Origin: a virus
Reading direction: 5' to 3' (one strand)
IMG/VR virus record: IMGVR_UViG_3300009505_001018
Span: 1-23,311 of that record
Length of the DNA stretch: 23,311 bases
Shown here: positions 1 through 5,928 of the stretch, piece after piece
Numbering within the stretch: position 1 is the stretch's first letter
Layout: each line of letters begins with the position of its first letter
Notes under the pieces: model-generated
Told to the model about the DNA's origin: nothing
What the model saw: only the letters and a program-made list of their open reading frames with translations
Databases searched by the model: none
Position numbers and translations under genes: made by a program

Positions 1-27
1 CTGCATAATGCAAAGCTGACCAAATAG
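1..27 (+). CDS. 3' end of an upstream gene (partial)
   Basis: Frame 1 reads eight sense codons (Leu-His-Asn-Ala-Lys-Leu-Thr-Lys) and then TAG at 25-27, just before the polymerase start. The stop overlaps the polymerase ribosome-binding site, a spacing like that of other gene pairs here. The stretch is too short to identify a product. The other two forward frames also meet stops, so the assignment rests on spacing only. Confidence 0.35.
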   Translation: MHNAKLTK

Positions 28-35
28 GAGCAAGT

Positions 36-1435
36 ATGAGCAAGAAATATGTATGGGATTTAGAAGCTAACGGCCTGTTAAAAGGCAATAAGCTAAGTGA
101 AGCAGCAAATAAGATATGGATGATTGTCGCTACAGATCTTGAGACAAAGGAGACATTCGTCTTCTGTGATCACACTGAGGACAAGACTGCCAAGCCTTTG
201 CTGGACTTTAAGATATTGTTTGATGATGCGAAGGAGCTTATCGGACACAACATTATCAACTATGACTTCCCTGTACTGAGAAAGATCCTCGGATGGGAGC
301 CTAACAAAAAGACAGTAATCAGAGATACCCTCTTGATGTCACAGATGTTAGACTACATGCGATTTGGCGGGAGACACAGCCTCGAGTTATGGGGTAATCA
401 CCTTGGAGTTCAAAAGCCTGTTCACGAGGATTGGCTTAACTTCAGTGAGGATATGGTTCACCGTTGTAAAGAAGATGTCAAGATCAACGAGAAGGTATAC
501 AGGCTACTTGCGAGAGAGCTTACTAATTACCTGAAGGCGAGCAAGACACCTCAGTATATGAAGACTAGTCTACGTGTTGAGCATAGGATAGCTGAGTTTC
601 AAGCACAAGCCTCCCGTACCGGTTGGGTGTTTGATATGAAGCGAGCCTTAGAGCTTGAAGCAGAGATGATCAAGGAGCTAGAGGATACTAGGGCAGAGAT
701 TGAGCCTAGGATGCCTATGCGCTTGAAGATCTTAGACAAGGAGGGTTCTAAGAGTGAGTTCAAGGTTCCTGAGTATAAGAAGAACGGTGACTACTACGCG
801 AGTACAGTTGCTCACTTCCAAGCCGAAGGATCACACATCATTAACGCTGATGAGGCTAAGACTACCAGACCTCTAGACGGCCCTTTCTGCCGTGTTAGAT
901 ACTTGGAAGCAGACTTGGGCTCGATTGACTATCTTAAGACGTACTTGTACGGTCTTGGATGGGAACCTCTTGACTGGAACTGGGAGAAGAAGGATGGTAA
1001 GTTTGTCAAGAAGTCTGCAAAGCTCTGTCCTGAATCACTAAGGGCATTAGGGCCAGAAGGCGCTAGGATTGATGACTTCACTACCACGCGCTCTAGACTC
1101 GGTATTCTCCGTGGTTGGATTGCTAACACAGACCCAGAGACTAACAGGATATGCGGTGAGATGTTCACTATTGCTACTCCTACAGGTCGAGCACGACACA
1201 AGACGATCGTTAATGTTCCTAGTCCCAACGCTGCTTGGGGTAAGGAAATGCGTGGCCTCTTTGGTTGTAGACCGGGTTATAAGGTAGTAGGCTCAGACTC
1301 CTCTGGTAATCAGTTTAGGGCTCTTTGTCACTACATCAAGAACGACGAATTCACCAATGAAGTTATAAACGGTGATGTTCACCAGAAGAATGCTGATGTT
1401 TTAGGTTGTGACAGACCTACAGCAAAGCCGTGGAT
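36..1435 (+). CDS. DNA polymerase family A (T7-like), exon 1
   Basis: First exon of the replicative DNA polymerase, coding residues 1-466 and two bases of codon 467. A 3'-5' exonuclease domain comes first: Exo I with Asp8 and Glu10 (DLEANGLL), Exo II GHNIINYDF around residues 70-78, and Exo III near Asp147. The polymerase domain follows, with motif A DSSGNQFR at 421-428. The exon stops inside motif B (O-helix) after Arg460-Pro-Thr-Ala-Lys464-Pro-Trp. AGGAG at 26-30 precedes the ATG. Without splicing the frame runs on into the intron and stops at 1482-1484, giving a 482-aa protein with exonuclease but no complete polymerase site. The joined product is 632 aa, somewhat shorter than T7 gp5 (704 aa). 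The family call is secure; the exon end comes from P1/P10 pairing and protein alignment to T7 from memory. Confidence 0.93.
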
Positions 1436-2109
1436 TGGTAATAGGTCTACGTTAAATTATGTGAACTCAGGGAACATCTCGTAAGAGACAATCCTGAGCC
1501 AAGCCAAGTAAGGAGTTTGTATGGGTTACCAAGAGAAAGTATGTACTGAATGTGAGGGGTCTTTTAAACCTTATGTTCACAACCAAAACAAGTGTGACGG
1601 TTGTCTTGATGTGATCCGAACTAAACCCTGTAAACTATGCAGTGAAACCTTCAACCCTACCACAATACGAGAGGACTATTGCTCGACAGGCTGCAGAAAT
1701 GCACAGAATATGATAGGGAGGAAGAGAGCAGGTTACTACACACGAGAGGTGTACTTACAGTATCGATCTGTGAGTGAATGCCAGATCTGTGGAAGTGAAG
1801 GCTTCGCCATGCAAGGCGGAGATGAATCTTCTAAGCTATGTTTAGATCCTAAGCATGGTACAGATTTCGTGAGAGGTAAGCTGTGTCACAATTGTAACAG
1901 GGCGCTCGGTCTTTTTCAAGACAACCCTGAGTTGCTTAAAGTTGCAGCTAAATACTTGGAAGGTGCAGAGACTATCCTGAAAGGGAGTACACTCAAGTGA
2001 GTGGAAGCGCATAACGCCGCAAGGTGATGATATAGTCCGGTCTGCATGGTGACATGCAGCAGTTCATAAGAGAACGGGAGCAGCCTAACGCACTGCTTCG
2101 AACATCCCG
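1436..2109 (+). ncRNA. Group I intron in the DNA polymerase gene
   Basis: Self-splicing intron of 674 nt. P1: exon bases 1429-1435 (CGUGGAU) pair fully with 1445-1451 (GUCUACG), placing the conserved U-G wobble at the 5' splice site. P10: the first exon 2 bases CUAU (2110-2113) pair with AUAG (1441-1444), directly next to the guide. P3: UCAGG 1467-1471 with CCUGA 1976-1980. P5: UCUC/GAGA closed by GUAA (1477-1488). P6 extension: CCAAGUA 1504-1510 with UACUUGG 1953-1959. P7: GACUA 1970-1974 with UAGUC 2033-2037, inside the typical GAUAUAGUCC element. P9: a 7-bp stem with GUGA loop, 2042-2059. P9.0: GG 2039-2040 with CC 2107-2108 before terminal G2109. The core resembles the T4 td type (subgroup IA, inferred). 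Splicing restores the open frame through motif B. Confidence 0.93.
1521..2000 (+). CDS. Intron-encoded HNH / endonuclease VII-like homing endonuclease
   Basis: 159 aa, free-standing inside the intron, with AAGGAG at 1509-1514. The N-terminal half carries repeated Cys pairs (CTEC at 8-11, CDGC, CKLC, then CSTGC) that look like small zinc modules. The C-terminal half matches the recombination endonuclease VII/HNH pattern: CQIC, then LDPKHGT, VRGKLCHNCNRALG and a final helix ending in KYLEG. The Asp, the second His and the Asn of the HNH site are present, but the usual Asp-His pair reads Asp-Pro. Its likely role is to cut intronless polymerase alleles and spread the intron. Its last about 30 coding bases also form P7 (5' strand), P3 (3' strand) and part of P8 of the ribozyme, so the gene and RNA core overlap. 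Whether it is active is unknown. Confidence 0.88.
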   Translation: MGYQEKVCTECEGSFKPYVHNQNKCDGCLDVIRTKPCKLCSETFNPTTIREDYCSTGCRNAQNMIGRKRAGYYTREVYLQYRSVSECQICGSEGFAMQGGDESSKLCLDPKHGTDFVRGKLCHNCNRALGLFQDNPELLKVAAKYLEGAETILKGSTLK

Positions 2110-2608
2110 CTATGCCTTTCTCTTCGGAGCAGGGTTAGAAAAATTAGGGCTCATCCTTACGGGGAAGAGAGACAAAAAGGCTGGTGGCGAGTCTAAGAAG
2201 AAGTTCGTAAACTCAATTCCGGGTTTCAAGCTTCTTATTGACAAGCTGAATACTATCGTACACGGCTCTGAAGCAAGAGACTCACGCGCTAGCATCCCTG
2301 CCCTTGATGGTCGCAGGATCTATCTTGACTCTGGTCACAAAGCACTTAACTATCTCCTGCAGTCTGCGGAAGGTATTACGTGTAAAGCTGCTGTTGCATA
2401 CACGATGGATAAGTTTAAAGAAGAGGGCATTGATGCCGAACCTTTGATCTTCTATCACGATGAACAACAGTGGGAAGTAAGAGAAGACCAAACAGCTAGA
2501 GCTGCTGAAATCTGTGAAGAAGCATTCCGCGAGGCCCCTAAGTGGTTCGGCGTGACATGTATGGATGGGGAAGCAATGGTTGGCGATAACTGGTATGAAA
2601 CACACTAA
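2110..2608 (+). CDS. DNA polymerase family A (T7-like), exon 2
   Basis: Second exon, residues 467 (third base) to 632. The spliced codon ATC (Ile467) is followed by YAFLFGAGLEKLG, completing motif B. Tyr468 sits where T7 Tyr526 and E. coli PolA Phe762 lie, the residue that governs nucleotide discrimination. Motif C is YHDEQQ with His583, Asp584 and Glu585. The in-frame ATG at 2054 lies in the P9 stem of the intron, and the codons 2054-2107 are intron sequence, so it is not a gene start. The stop TAA is at 2606-2608. Identification rests on clear motif B and C matches to T7-like polymerases. Confidence 0.92.
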
Positions 2609-2613
2609 ATCTG

Positions 2614-2634
2614 ATATAAAGGAAAATACTATGA
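2614..2634 (+). repeat. Duplicated translation leader, copy 1
   Basis: The 21 bases from 2614 to 2634, covering the ribosome-binding site and ATG of the 28-aa gene, are identical to 3131-3151. Looser forms of the same leader (AAGGAATACTATG) precede other genes. Confidence 0.7.
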
Positions 2635-2717
2635 GTAATAATACTACAGTTACATTAAAAGATGCACCTAAATCTTTTTGGGACAGCTTAGGAAAAAAGG
2701 AGAAAATGAATGGCTGA
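2631..2717 (+). CDS. Small hypothetical protein (28 aa)
   Basis: A 28-codon frame beginning MSNNTTVTLKDAPKSFWDSL and ending in a Lys-rich tail. It has a strong leader (AAGGA, 8-9 nt before ATG) shared almost base for base with the gene at 3148. It overlaps the start of the next gene by 8 nt, suggesting translational coupling. No family is recognised. The leader is the main evidence that it is translated. Confidence 0.55.
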   Translation: MSNNTTVTLKDAPKSFWDSLGKKEKMNG

Positions 2718-3126
2718 AATAAACGAGCAGAGAACTAAGAAGAGAGCCAAGGAGACAGGCGAAGTATTTACCCCTCCTTGTGAAATTGCACGTATGCTCT
2801 CTACTTTAGATTCTTCTGTATGGAAAGAGAATAAGACCTTTTGTGATCCCGCAGCAGGAGACGGCAACATCGTTGTCAGCATCCTTGCTTGGAAGATTGC
2901 AGAAGGTCACGATCCTACAGAGGCACTGAGGTCAGTGTATGCAGTGGAGTTAATGAAGGATAACTGGACTACAATGAGGAGGAGATTGATACGACTGGCG
3001 GGGGATGATGCTCTGCACCGAAGTATTATAATGAACAATATTGTATGGGCGAACACCCTTGAATACGATATGCTCTTTGATAAGGATAATGATAACCGGA
3101 AAGAAACCGCTCGACTAGAAAACTAA
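2710..3126 (+). CDS. N6-adenine methyltransferase-like protein lacking NPPY
   Basis: 138 aa. Residues 13-60 match the SAM-binding half of type I/IIG N6-adenine DNA methyltransferases: TGEVFTPP (motif X-like), then the motif I-like FCDPAAGDGN. YAVELMKDNW follows, where motif II acidic and hydrophobic residues are expected. The protein ends before any NPPY/DPPY catalytic motif, and no continuation is visible in the next frames up to 3147. It is therefore either a SAM-binding domain with another role or a remnant under selection. Phages are known (from memory) to carry similarly short methylase-like proteins. Its ATG overlaps the preceding 28-aa gene. Confidence 0.7.
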   Translation: MAEINEQRTKKRAKETGEVFTPPCEIARMLSTLDSSVWKENKTFCDPAAGDGNIVVSILAWKIAEGHDPTEALRSVYAVELMKDNWTTMRRRLIRLAGDDALHRSIIMNNIVWANTLEYDMLFDKDNDNRKETARLEN

Positions 3127-3130
3127 ACTA

Positions 3131-3151
3131 ATATAAAGGAAAATACTATGA
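3131..3151 (+). repeat. Duplicated translation leader, copy 2
   Basis: Identical over 21 bases to 2614-2634, at the start of the 93-aa gene. It may reflect duplication of a leader or a common expression signal. Confidence 0.7.
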
Positions 3152-3429
3152 ACACTACTGAAAGAGAAGCAATGATAGCACAAGCAATGGGTGATTTTAG
3201 CAGTAGATCGATGCTGTTCTGCCTAGATAATACTCTCTTCCTAAAGTGGGAAGCTTCTGTAACTTCTATAACTGAGTGGAAAGACAACGGACACGGCGAT
3301 AATCGCTACACGAAGTATGTGTATGATTACAATGACTCTGCTTTCTACGAGTTGGAAGTATTGATTGAAGACGGAAAGATAGAGTACCAAGGCATGGGTA
3401 CACAAACCCCTTACTCTAAGAAGGGCTAA
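3148..3429 (+). CDS. Hypothetical protein (93 aa)
   Basis: Begins MNTTEREAMIAQAMGDFSSR after a leader whose last 21 bases through the start codon are identical to those before the gene at 2631. The body is rich in Tyr, Asp and Trp with alternating hydrophobic residues (YTKYVYDYND, FYELEVLIEDGKIEY), consistent with a small beta-rich fold. There is no signal peptide or membrane segment. No family is recognised. The next gene starts 3 nt after its stop. Confidence 0.75.
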   Translation: MNTTEREAMIAQAMGDFSSRSMLFCLDNTLFLKWEASVTSITEWKDNGHGDNRYTKYVYDYNDSAFYELEVLIEDGKIEYQGMGTQTPYSKKG

Positions 3430-3432
3430 CTT

Positions 3433-3819
3433 ATGACCCTACTAGCACCTGCGATAATGTGTCTAGCCCTTAATATCTACTTTGAAGCGAGAGACCAATC
3501 CTACGAAGGACAGGTAGCCGTTACAGAGGTGGTATTCAATAGAGTTGCCGATGGTCGGTGGCCTAACGAACCTTGTGCTGTAATAACACAAGAAGGGCAA
3601 TTCAGCTGGTATACCCAAGGCCAAACCACCTTTGACATAAAGGAGAAGAAAGCTTGGAAATCAGCTGTCAACCTTGCTCACGAGCTGTACGTAGATGGTC
3701 ACCCAGTGTCTCTTACAGATGGTGCGGTATTCTATCACGTTAAGCGAGAAGAGCATCACCACGATGATGTAATCCAAATAGGAGATCACGTATTTCTAAA
3801 GACCTTACGAAGACGATGA
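3433..3819 (+). CDS. Cell wall hydrolase, SleB/CwlJ type
   Basis: 128 aa. The pattern LALNIYFEARDQSYEGQVAV, then VVFNRV, the Cys-Ala-Val-Ile-Thr-Gln segment and QFSW, is that of the SleB (Hydrolase_2) family of peptidoglycan hydrolases. Glu in YFEARDQ is the conserved acidic residue of the family. Almost the whole protein is the catalytic domain, with no separate wall-binding module or clear signal peptide. Phage members act in lysis or in local wall opening. It sits among replication genes, away from the lysozyme at 17740. The stop overlaps the next start as ATGA. Confidence 0.82.
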   Translation: MTLLAPAIMCLALNIYFEARDQSYEGQVAVTEVVFNRVADGRWPNEPCAVITQEGQFSWYTQGQTTFDIKEKKAWKSAVNLAHELYVDGHPVSLTDGAVFYHVKREEHHHDDVIQIGDHVFLKTLRRR

Positions 3820-4130
3820 AAGACACGGTGTCAATCGAGATGGTGTGGATGAAGGTAGATGGTGTTGCCTTCCGAAGCATTAACGAGCGACCTTATTATG
3901 CCCAAGGGATGTACTGCCTGAAGAATCAGGTGGCTCGTCTTGAAGGCTACAAATTCTTAACGGAGTGGACTATAACAGACTTAAGTACTAAGAAGGTGTT
4001 GGCTTCTAGCAAACCTATCTCACCAGAGACGCAGGCGCTAGAGTTATATGAGGTACACAAGAGTTACGCTAAAGTAGCTCGAATATTAGGGGTTCACCCA
4101 ACCACAGCTAGAACGTGGTGCAACAAATAA
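3816..4130 (+). CDS. Hypothetical protein with C-terminal helix-turn-helix
   Basis: 104 aa, coupled by an ATGA overlap to the wall hydrolase. The N-terminal two thirds is not recognised. Residues about 70-102 (ALELYEVHKSYAKVARILGV followed by HPTTARTWC) read as a helix-turn-helix of the resolvase/transposase type: a helix, a short turn after Leu-Gly-Val, then a recognition helix. A DNA-binding or regulatory role is an inference from this short segment. Confidence 0.65.
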   Translation: MKDTVSIEMVWMKVDGVAFRSINERPYYAQGMYCLKNQVARLEGYKFLTEWTITDLSTKKVLASSKPISPETQALELYEVHKSYAKVARILGVHPTTARTWCNK

Positions 4131-4138
4131 GGAATACT

Positions 4139-4846
4139 ATGAAGATATTAATTGATGGCGACATACTAGCATTTGCAGCAGCTTCGGTACATCCCGATGA
4201 CAAGCGTATGGCAGTAGCGAAAGTGAGATCGCTGGTAAAGACAAGCACCGATGCCTGCTTTGCCGCTGAAGATGAAGGCGAAATCTATGTCAAGGGAGAT
4301 TATAACTTCCGCGATGAGTATAGCTTCTACAAGGCTAACCGAGCGGGGTCTGTTAGACCTGCTACGTTGGAACCTGTAAGAGCAGTATTGGCATCGATGG
4401 GCACTCAGTCTCACGGAGGTGAAGCTGATGACTTTATTGTTATCCGTGCTCAAGAGTTATTCGATAAAGGTGAAGACTACGTTATATCTAGCTTGGATAA
4501 AGACCTCAAGCAGATGCACGGAAAGTTTCATAACTATCGTACAGGTGATTTCATAGATGTCACAGAGGAGCAAGGTTTGTTCTGGTTACATCAACAGTGC
4601 ATCACTGGTGACTCTACTGACGGTATTCCCGGTATTCGAGGGATAGGCCCGAAGAAGTCTGAGAAGTTTTTACAGTTACACAAAGTAGAAGACCGACCGC
4701 CTGCTATTCTTGAACTCTATTATGAGCACTTCGGATCCAGAGACCAAGCCTTCGAATCATTAGAAGCTTGCTGGAACTGTGTGTATATGAGAAAGAGAAT
4801 GGAAGACGTTAAAATCCTACCATTACCAAAGGAGTTTTCACTATGA
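4139..4846 (+). CDS. 5'-3' exonuclease, T7 gp6-like
   Basis: 235 aa from the ATG at 4139, chosen because AAGGA at 4129-4133 precedes it; an in-frame ATG at 4115 lies inside the previous gene without a good site. The protein has the FEN/PIN-like nuclease pattern: MKILIDGDILAF at the N-terminus, YSFYKANR, GGEADDFI, SSLDKDLKQ and ITGDSTDGIPGIRGIGPKKS. These supply the metal-binding acidic residues and the helix-hairpin-helix DNA-contact region. In T7-like phages this enzyme removes RNA primers and degrades host DNA. Together with the polymerase and primase-helicase it makes a T7-style replication set. The stop overlaps the next ATG. Confidence 0.85.
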   Translation: MKILIDGDILAFAAASVHPDDKRMAVAKVRSLVKTSTDACFAAEDEGEIYVKGDYNFRDEYSFYKANRAGSVRPATLEPVRAVLASMGTQSHGGEADDFIVIRAQELFDKGEDYVISSLDKDLKQMHGKFHNYRTGDFIDVTEEQGLFWLHQQCITGDSTDGIPGIRGIGPKKSEKFLQLHKVEDRPPAILELYYEHFGSRDQAFESLEACWNCVYMRKRMEDVKILPLPKEFSL

Positions 4847-5160
4847 GTTATGTAAACAATAAAGAAGTAATAGAACTAGGCGTGTTTAGCTATGACCACT
4901 ACCAGACCGCTTATGACGCAGCGGTGAGCGGGGCTATATACAACTTTGATTTGGGAGATGGTAAAGCTGATACCCATAGAAGTCTTATTGCAGCTGCGCT
5001 AGTAGGTGGTGAATGTTTGTGTCATGAGGCACCTTTAGTACCTTGTGCTAGGTTCTCGGGCGGTGAGTGGCTGAAGATTAACCCCGTAGACTTACATGAT
5101 CGGAAATATAAGATCATGGATGATGTACTTGCCGAGTTTGGCCTGATGCGAGTAGGCTAG
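4843..5160 (+). CDS. Hypothetical protein (105 aa)
   Basis: Coupled to the exonuclease by ATGA and to the next gene by a one-base overlap (TAG/GTG). Acidic, soluble, with four Cys, three of them in the stretch ECLCHEAPLVPCARF, but no standard zinc-finger spacing. No family is recognised. Its place between two nucleases suggests co-expression with DNA metabolism genes but nothing more specific. Confidence 0.7.
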   Translation: MSYVNNKEVIELGVFSYDHYQTAYDAAVSGAIYNFDLGDGKADTHRSLIAAALVGGECLCHEAPLVPCARFSGGEWLKINPVDLHDRKYKIMDDVLAEFGLMRVG

Positions 5161-5738
5161 TGGCTATTGCCAAGAAGAAGGGTGCTGCGAAGCCTAAAGC
5201 TAAAACAAAACCTAGAGTTAAGACACCTAAATTTATACCAATAAAGGAAAAGATGAAGAAGGATATGGGACACTGGAGCTATACAGGAGCTGATATAGAG
5301 CTGTCTGCTAACTTCGGGTTTGTGTATCTAGTAATCAACAAGACGAAAAACAAGTACTACATCGGTAAGAAGCAGTTCTGGGCTTATAAGAAGAACAGCT
5401 ATGTAAGGAAGGGCAAATCACTATGGAGAGCTTACGGTACATCCTCTGAACACGTTTGTGAGGACAGACGACAAGGAGATGTTATGGAGTTCCATATGCT
5501 AGGTGTGTTTGAAACTAGAGCTTGGTGTAACTACACTGAAGCTTGGTTACAGATGGCGCTATGCTCTATCACAGACAGAGATAGTATAGGCGAGCGCAGA
5601 TGGTATAACAACCAAGTAGCAGCTATTAGATTCATACCTAAGCTAGATCCAAAACAGCACGATACGATGGAGACCACGCTCAAGAGAGCAACTAAACTAA
5701 TTAAACTAGAGAGGAAAGAAGATGTCAAAAATATCTAA
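5160..5738 (+). CDS. Putative GIY-YIG endonuclease
   Basis: 192 aa from a GTG that overlaps the previous TAG. The first 35 residues are very basic (Lys/Pro/Ala-rich), probably a DNA-contacting tail. Residues 53-71 (FVYLVINKTKNKYYIGKK) match the two-strand GIY-YIG core with Y56 and Y67-I-G69. Arg90 and Glu127 (in YTEAWLQ) sit where the family's Arg and metal-binding Glu are expected, and WYNN at 148-151 provides the terminal conserved Asn. Such proteins serve as homing endonucleases or host-DNA-degrading nucleases in phages. It is not inside an intron, so it may be a free-standing mobile nuclease or a housekeeping one. Confidence 0.68.
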   Translation: MAIAKKKGAAKPKAKTKPRVKTPKFIPIKEKMKKDMGHWSYTGADIELSANFGFVYLVINKTKNKYYIGKKQFWAYKKNSYVRKGKSLWRAYGTSSEHVCEDRRQGDVMEFHMLGVFETRAWCNYTEAWLQMALCSITDRDSIGERRWYNNQVAAIRFIPKLDPKQHDTMETTLKRATKLIKLERKEDVKNI

Positions 5739-5928
5739 TAGAGTCGGAGCATCGGCAGGCGCAGTGGTAATGACAAATGTATTGTACTCCATATGGATTA
5801 TGATAGACGTTGTAACAGGTAGAGAGTTAGACCTATCGGATGCTATGTCGTTAGGAGGAACCCTGATGTTCGCCTTTATACTAGTAGCTAACAGCGTTGT
5901 AAAAGGTTTAGCAGATGAAGAAGACTGA
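5722..5928 (+). CDS. Small two-helix membrane protein, holin-like
   Basis: 68 aa with two hydrophobic segments: about 14-32 (VVMTNVLYSIWIMIDVV) and 43-62 (MSLGGTLMFAFILVANSVV). They are separated by a short polar, charged loop, and the tail is acidic (ADEED). Size and topology fit a class II/III holin or another small phage membrane protein, but no holin family is recognised and a lysozyme gene is 12 kb away. It overlaps the gene before it by 17 nt and the primase-helicase by 14 nt. Confidence 0.62.
   Translation: MSKISNRVGASAGAVVMTNVLYSIWIMIDVVTGRELDLSDAMSLGGTLMFAFILVANSVVKGLADEED

Noticed and set aside
929-1228. Minus-strand open frames, such as 929-1228, 2282-2605, 8604-8861 and 15253-15594
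   Set aside because: All lie opposite convincing + strand genes, lack ribosome-binding sites and show no recognisable protein patterns; the whole window is transcribed in one direction.
1436-1484. Polymerase part 1 ending at the TAA of 1482-1484 as the natural C-terminus
   Set aside because: Those codons are intron P1/P3/P5 sequence; the stop is in the GUAA loop of P5 and motif B would be incomplete.
2054-2109. ATG at 2054 as the start of a separate second polymerase gene
   Set aside because: It lies in the P9 stem of the intron, and the following codons have no polymerase similarity until exactly after the predicted splice site.
4115-4138. Upstream ATG for the exonuclease
   Set aside because: Lies inside the previous gene; ATG 4139 has AAGGA and begins directly with the family's N-terminal strand MKILIDGD.
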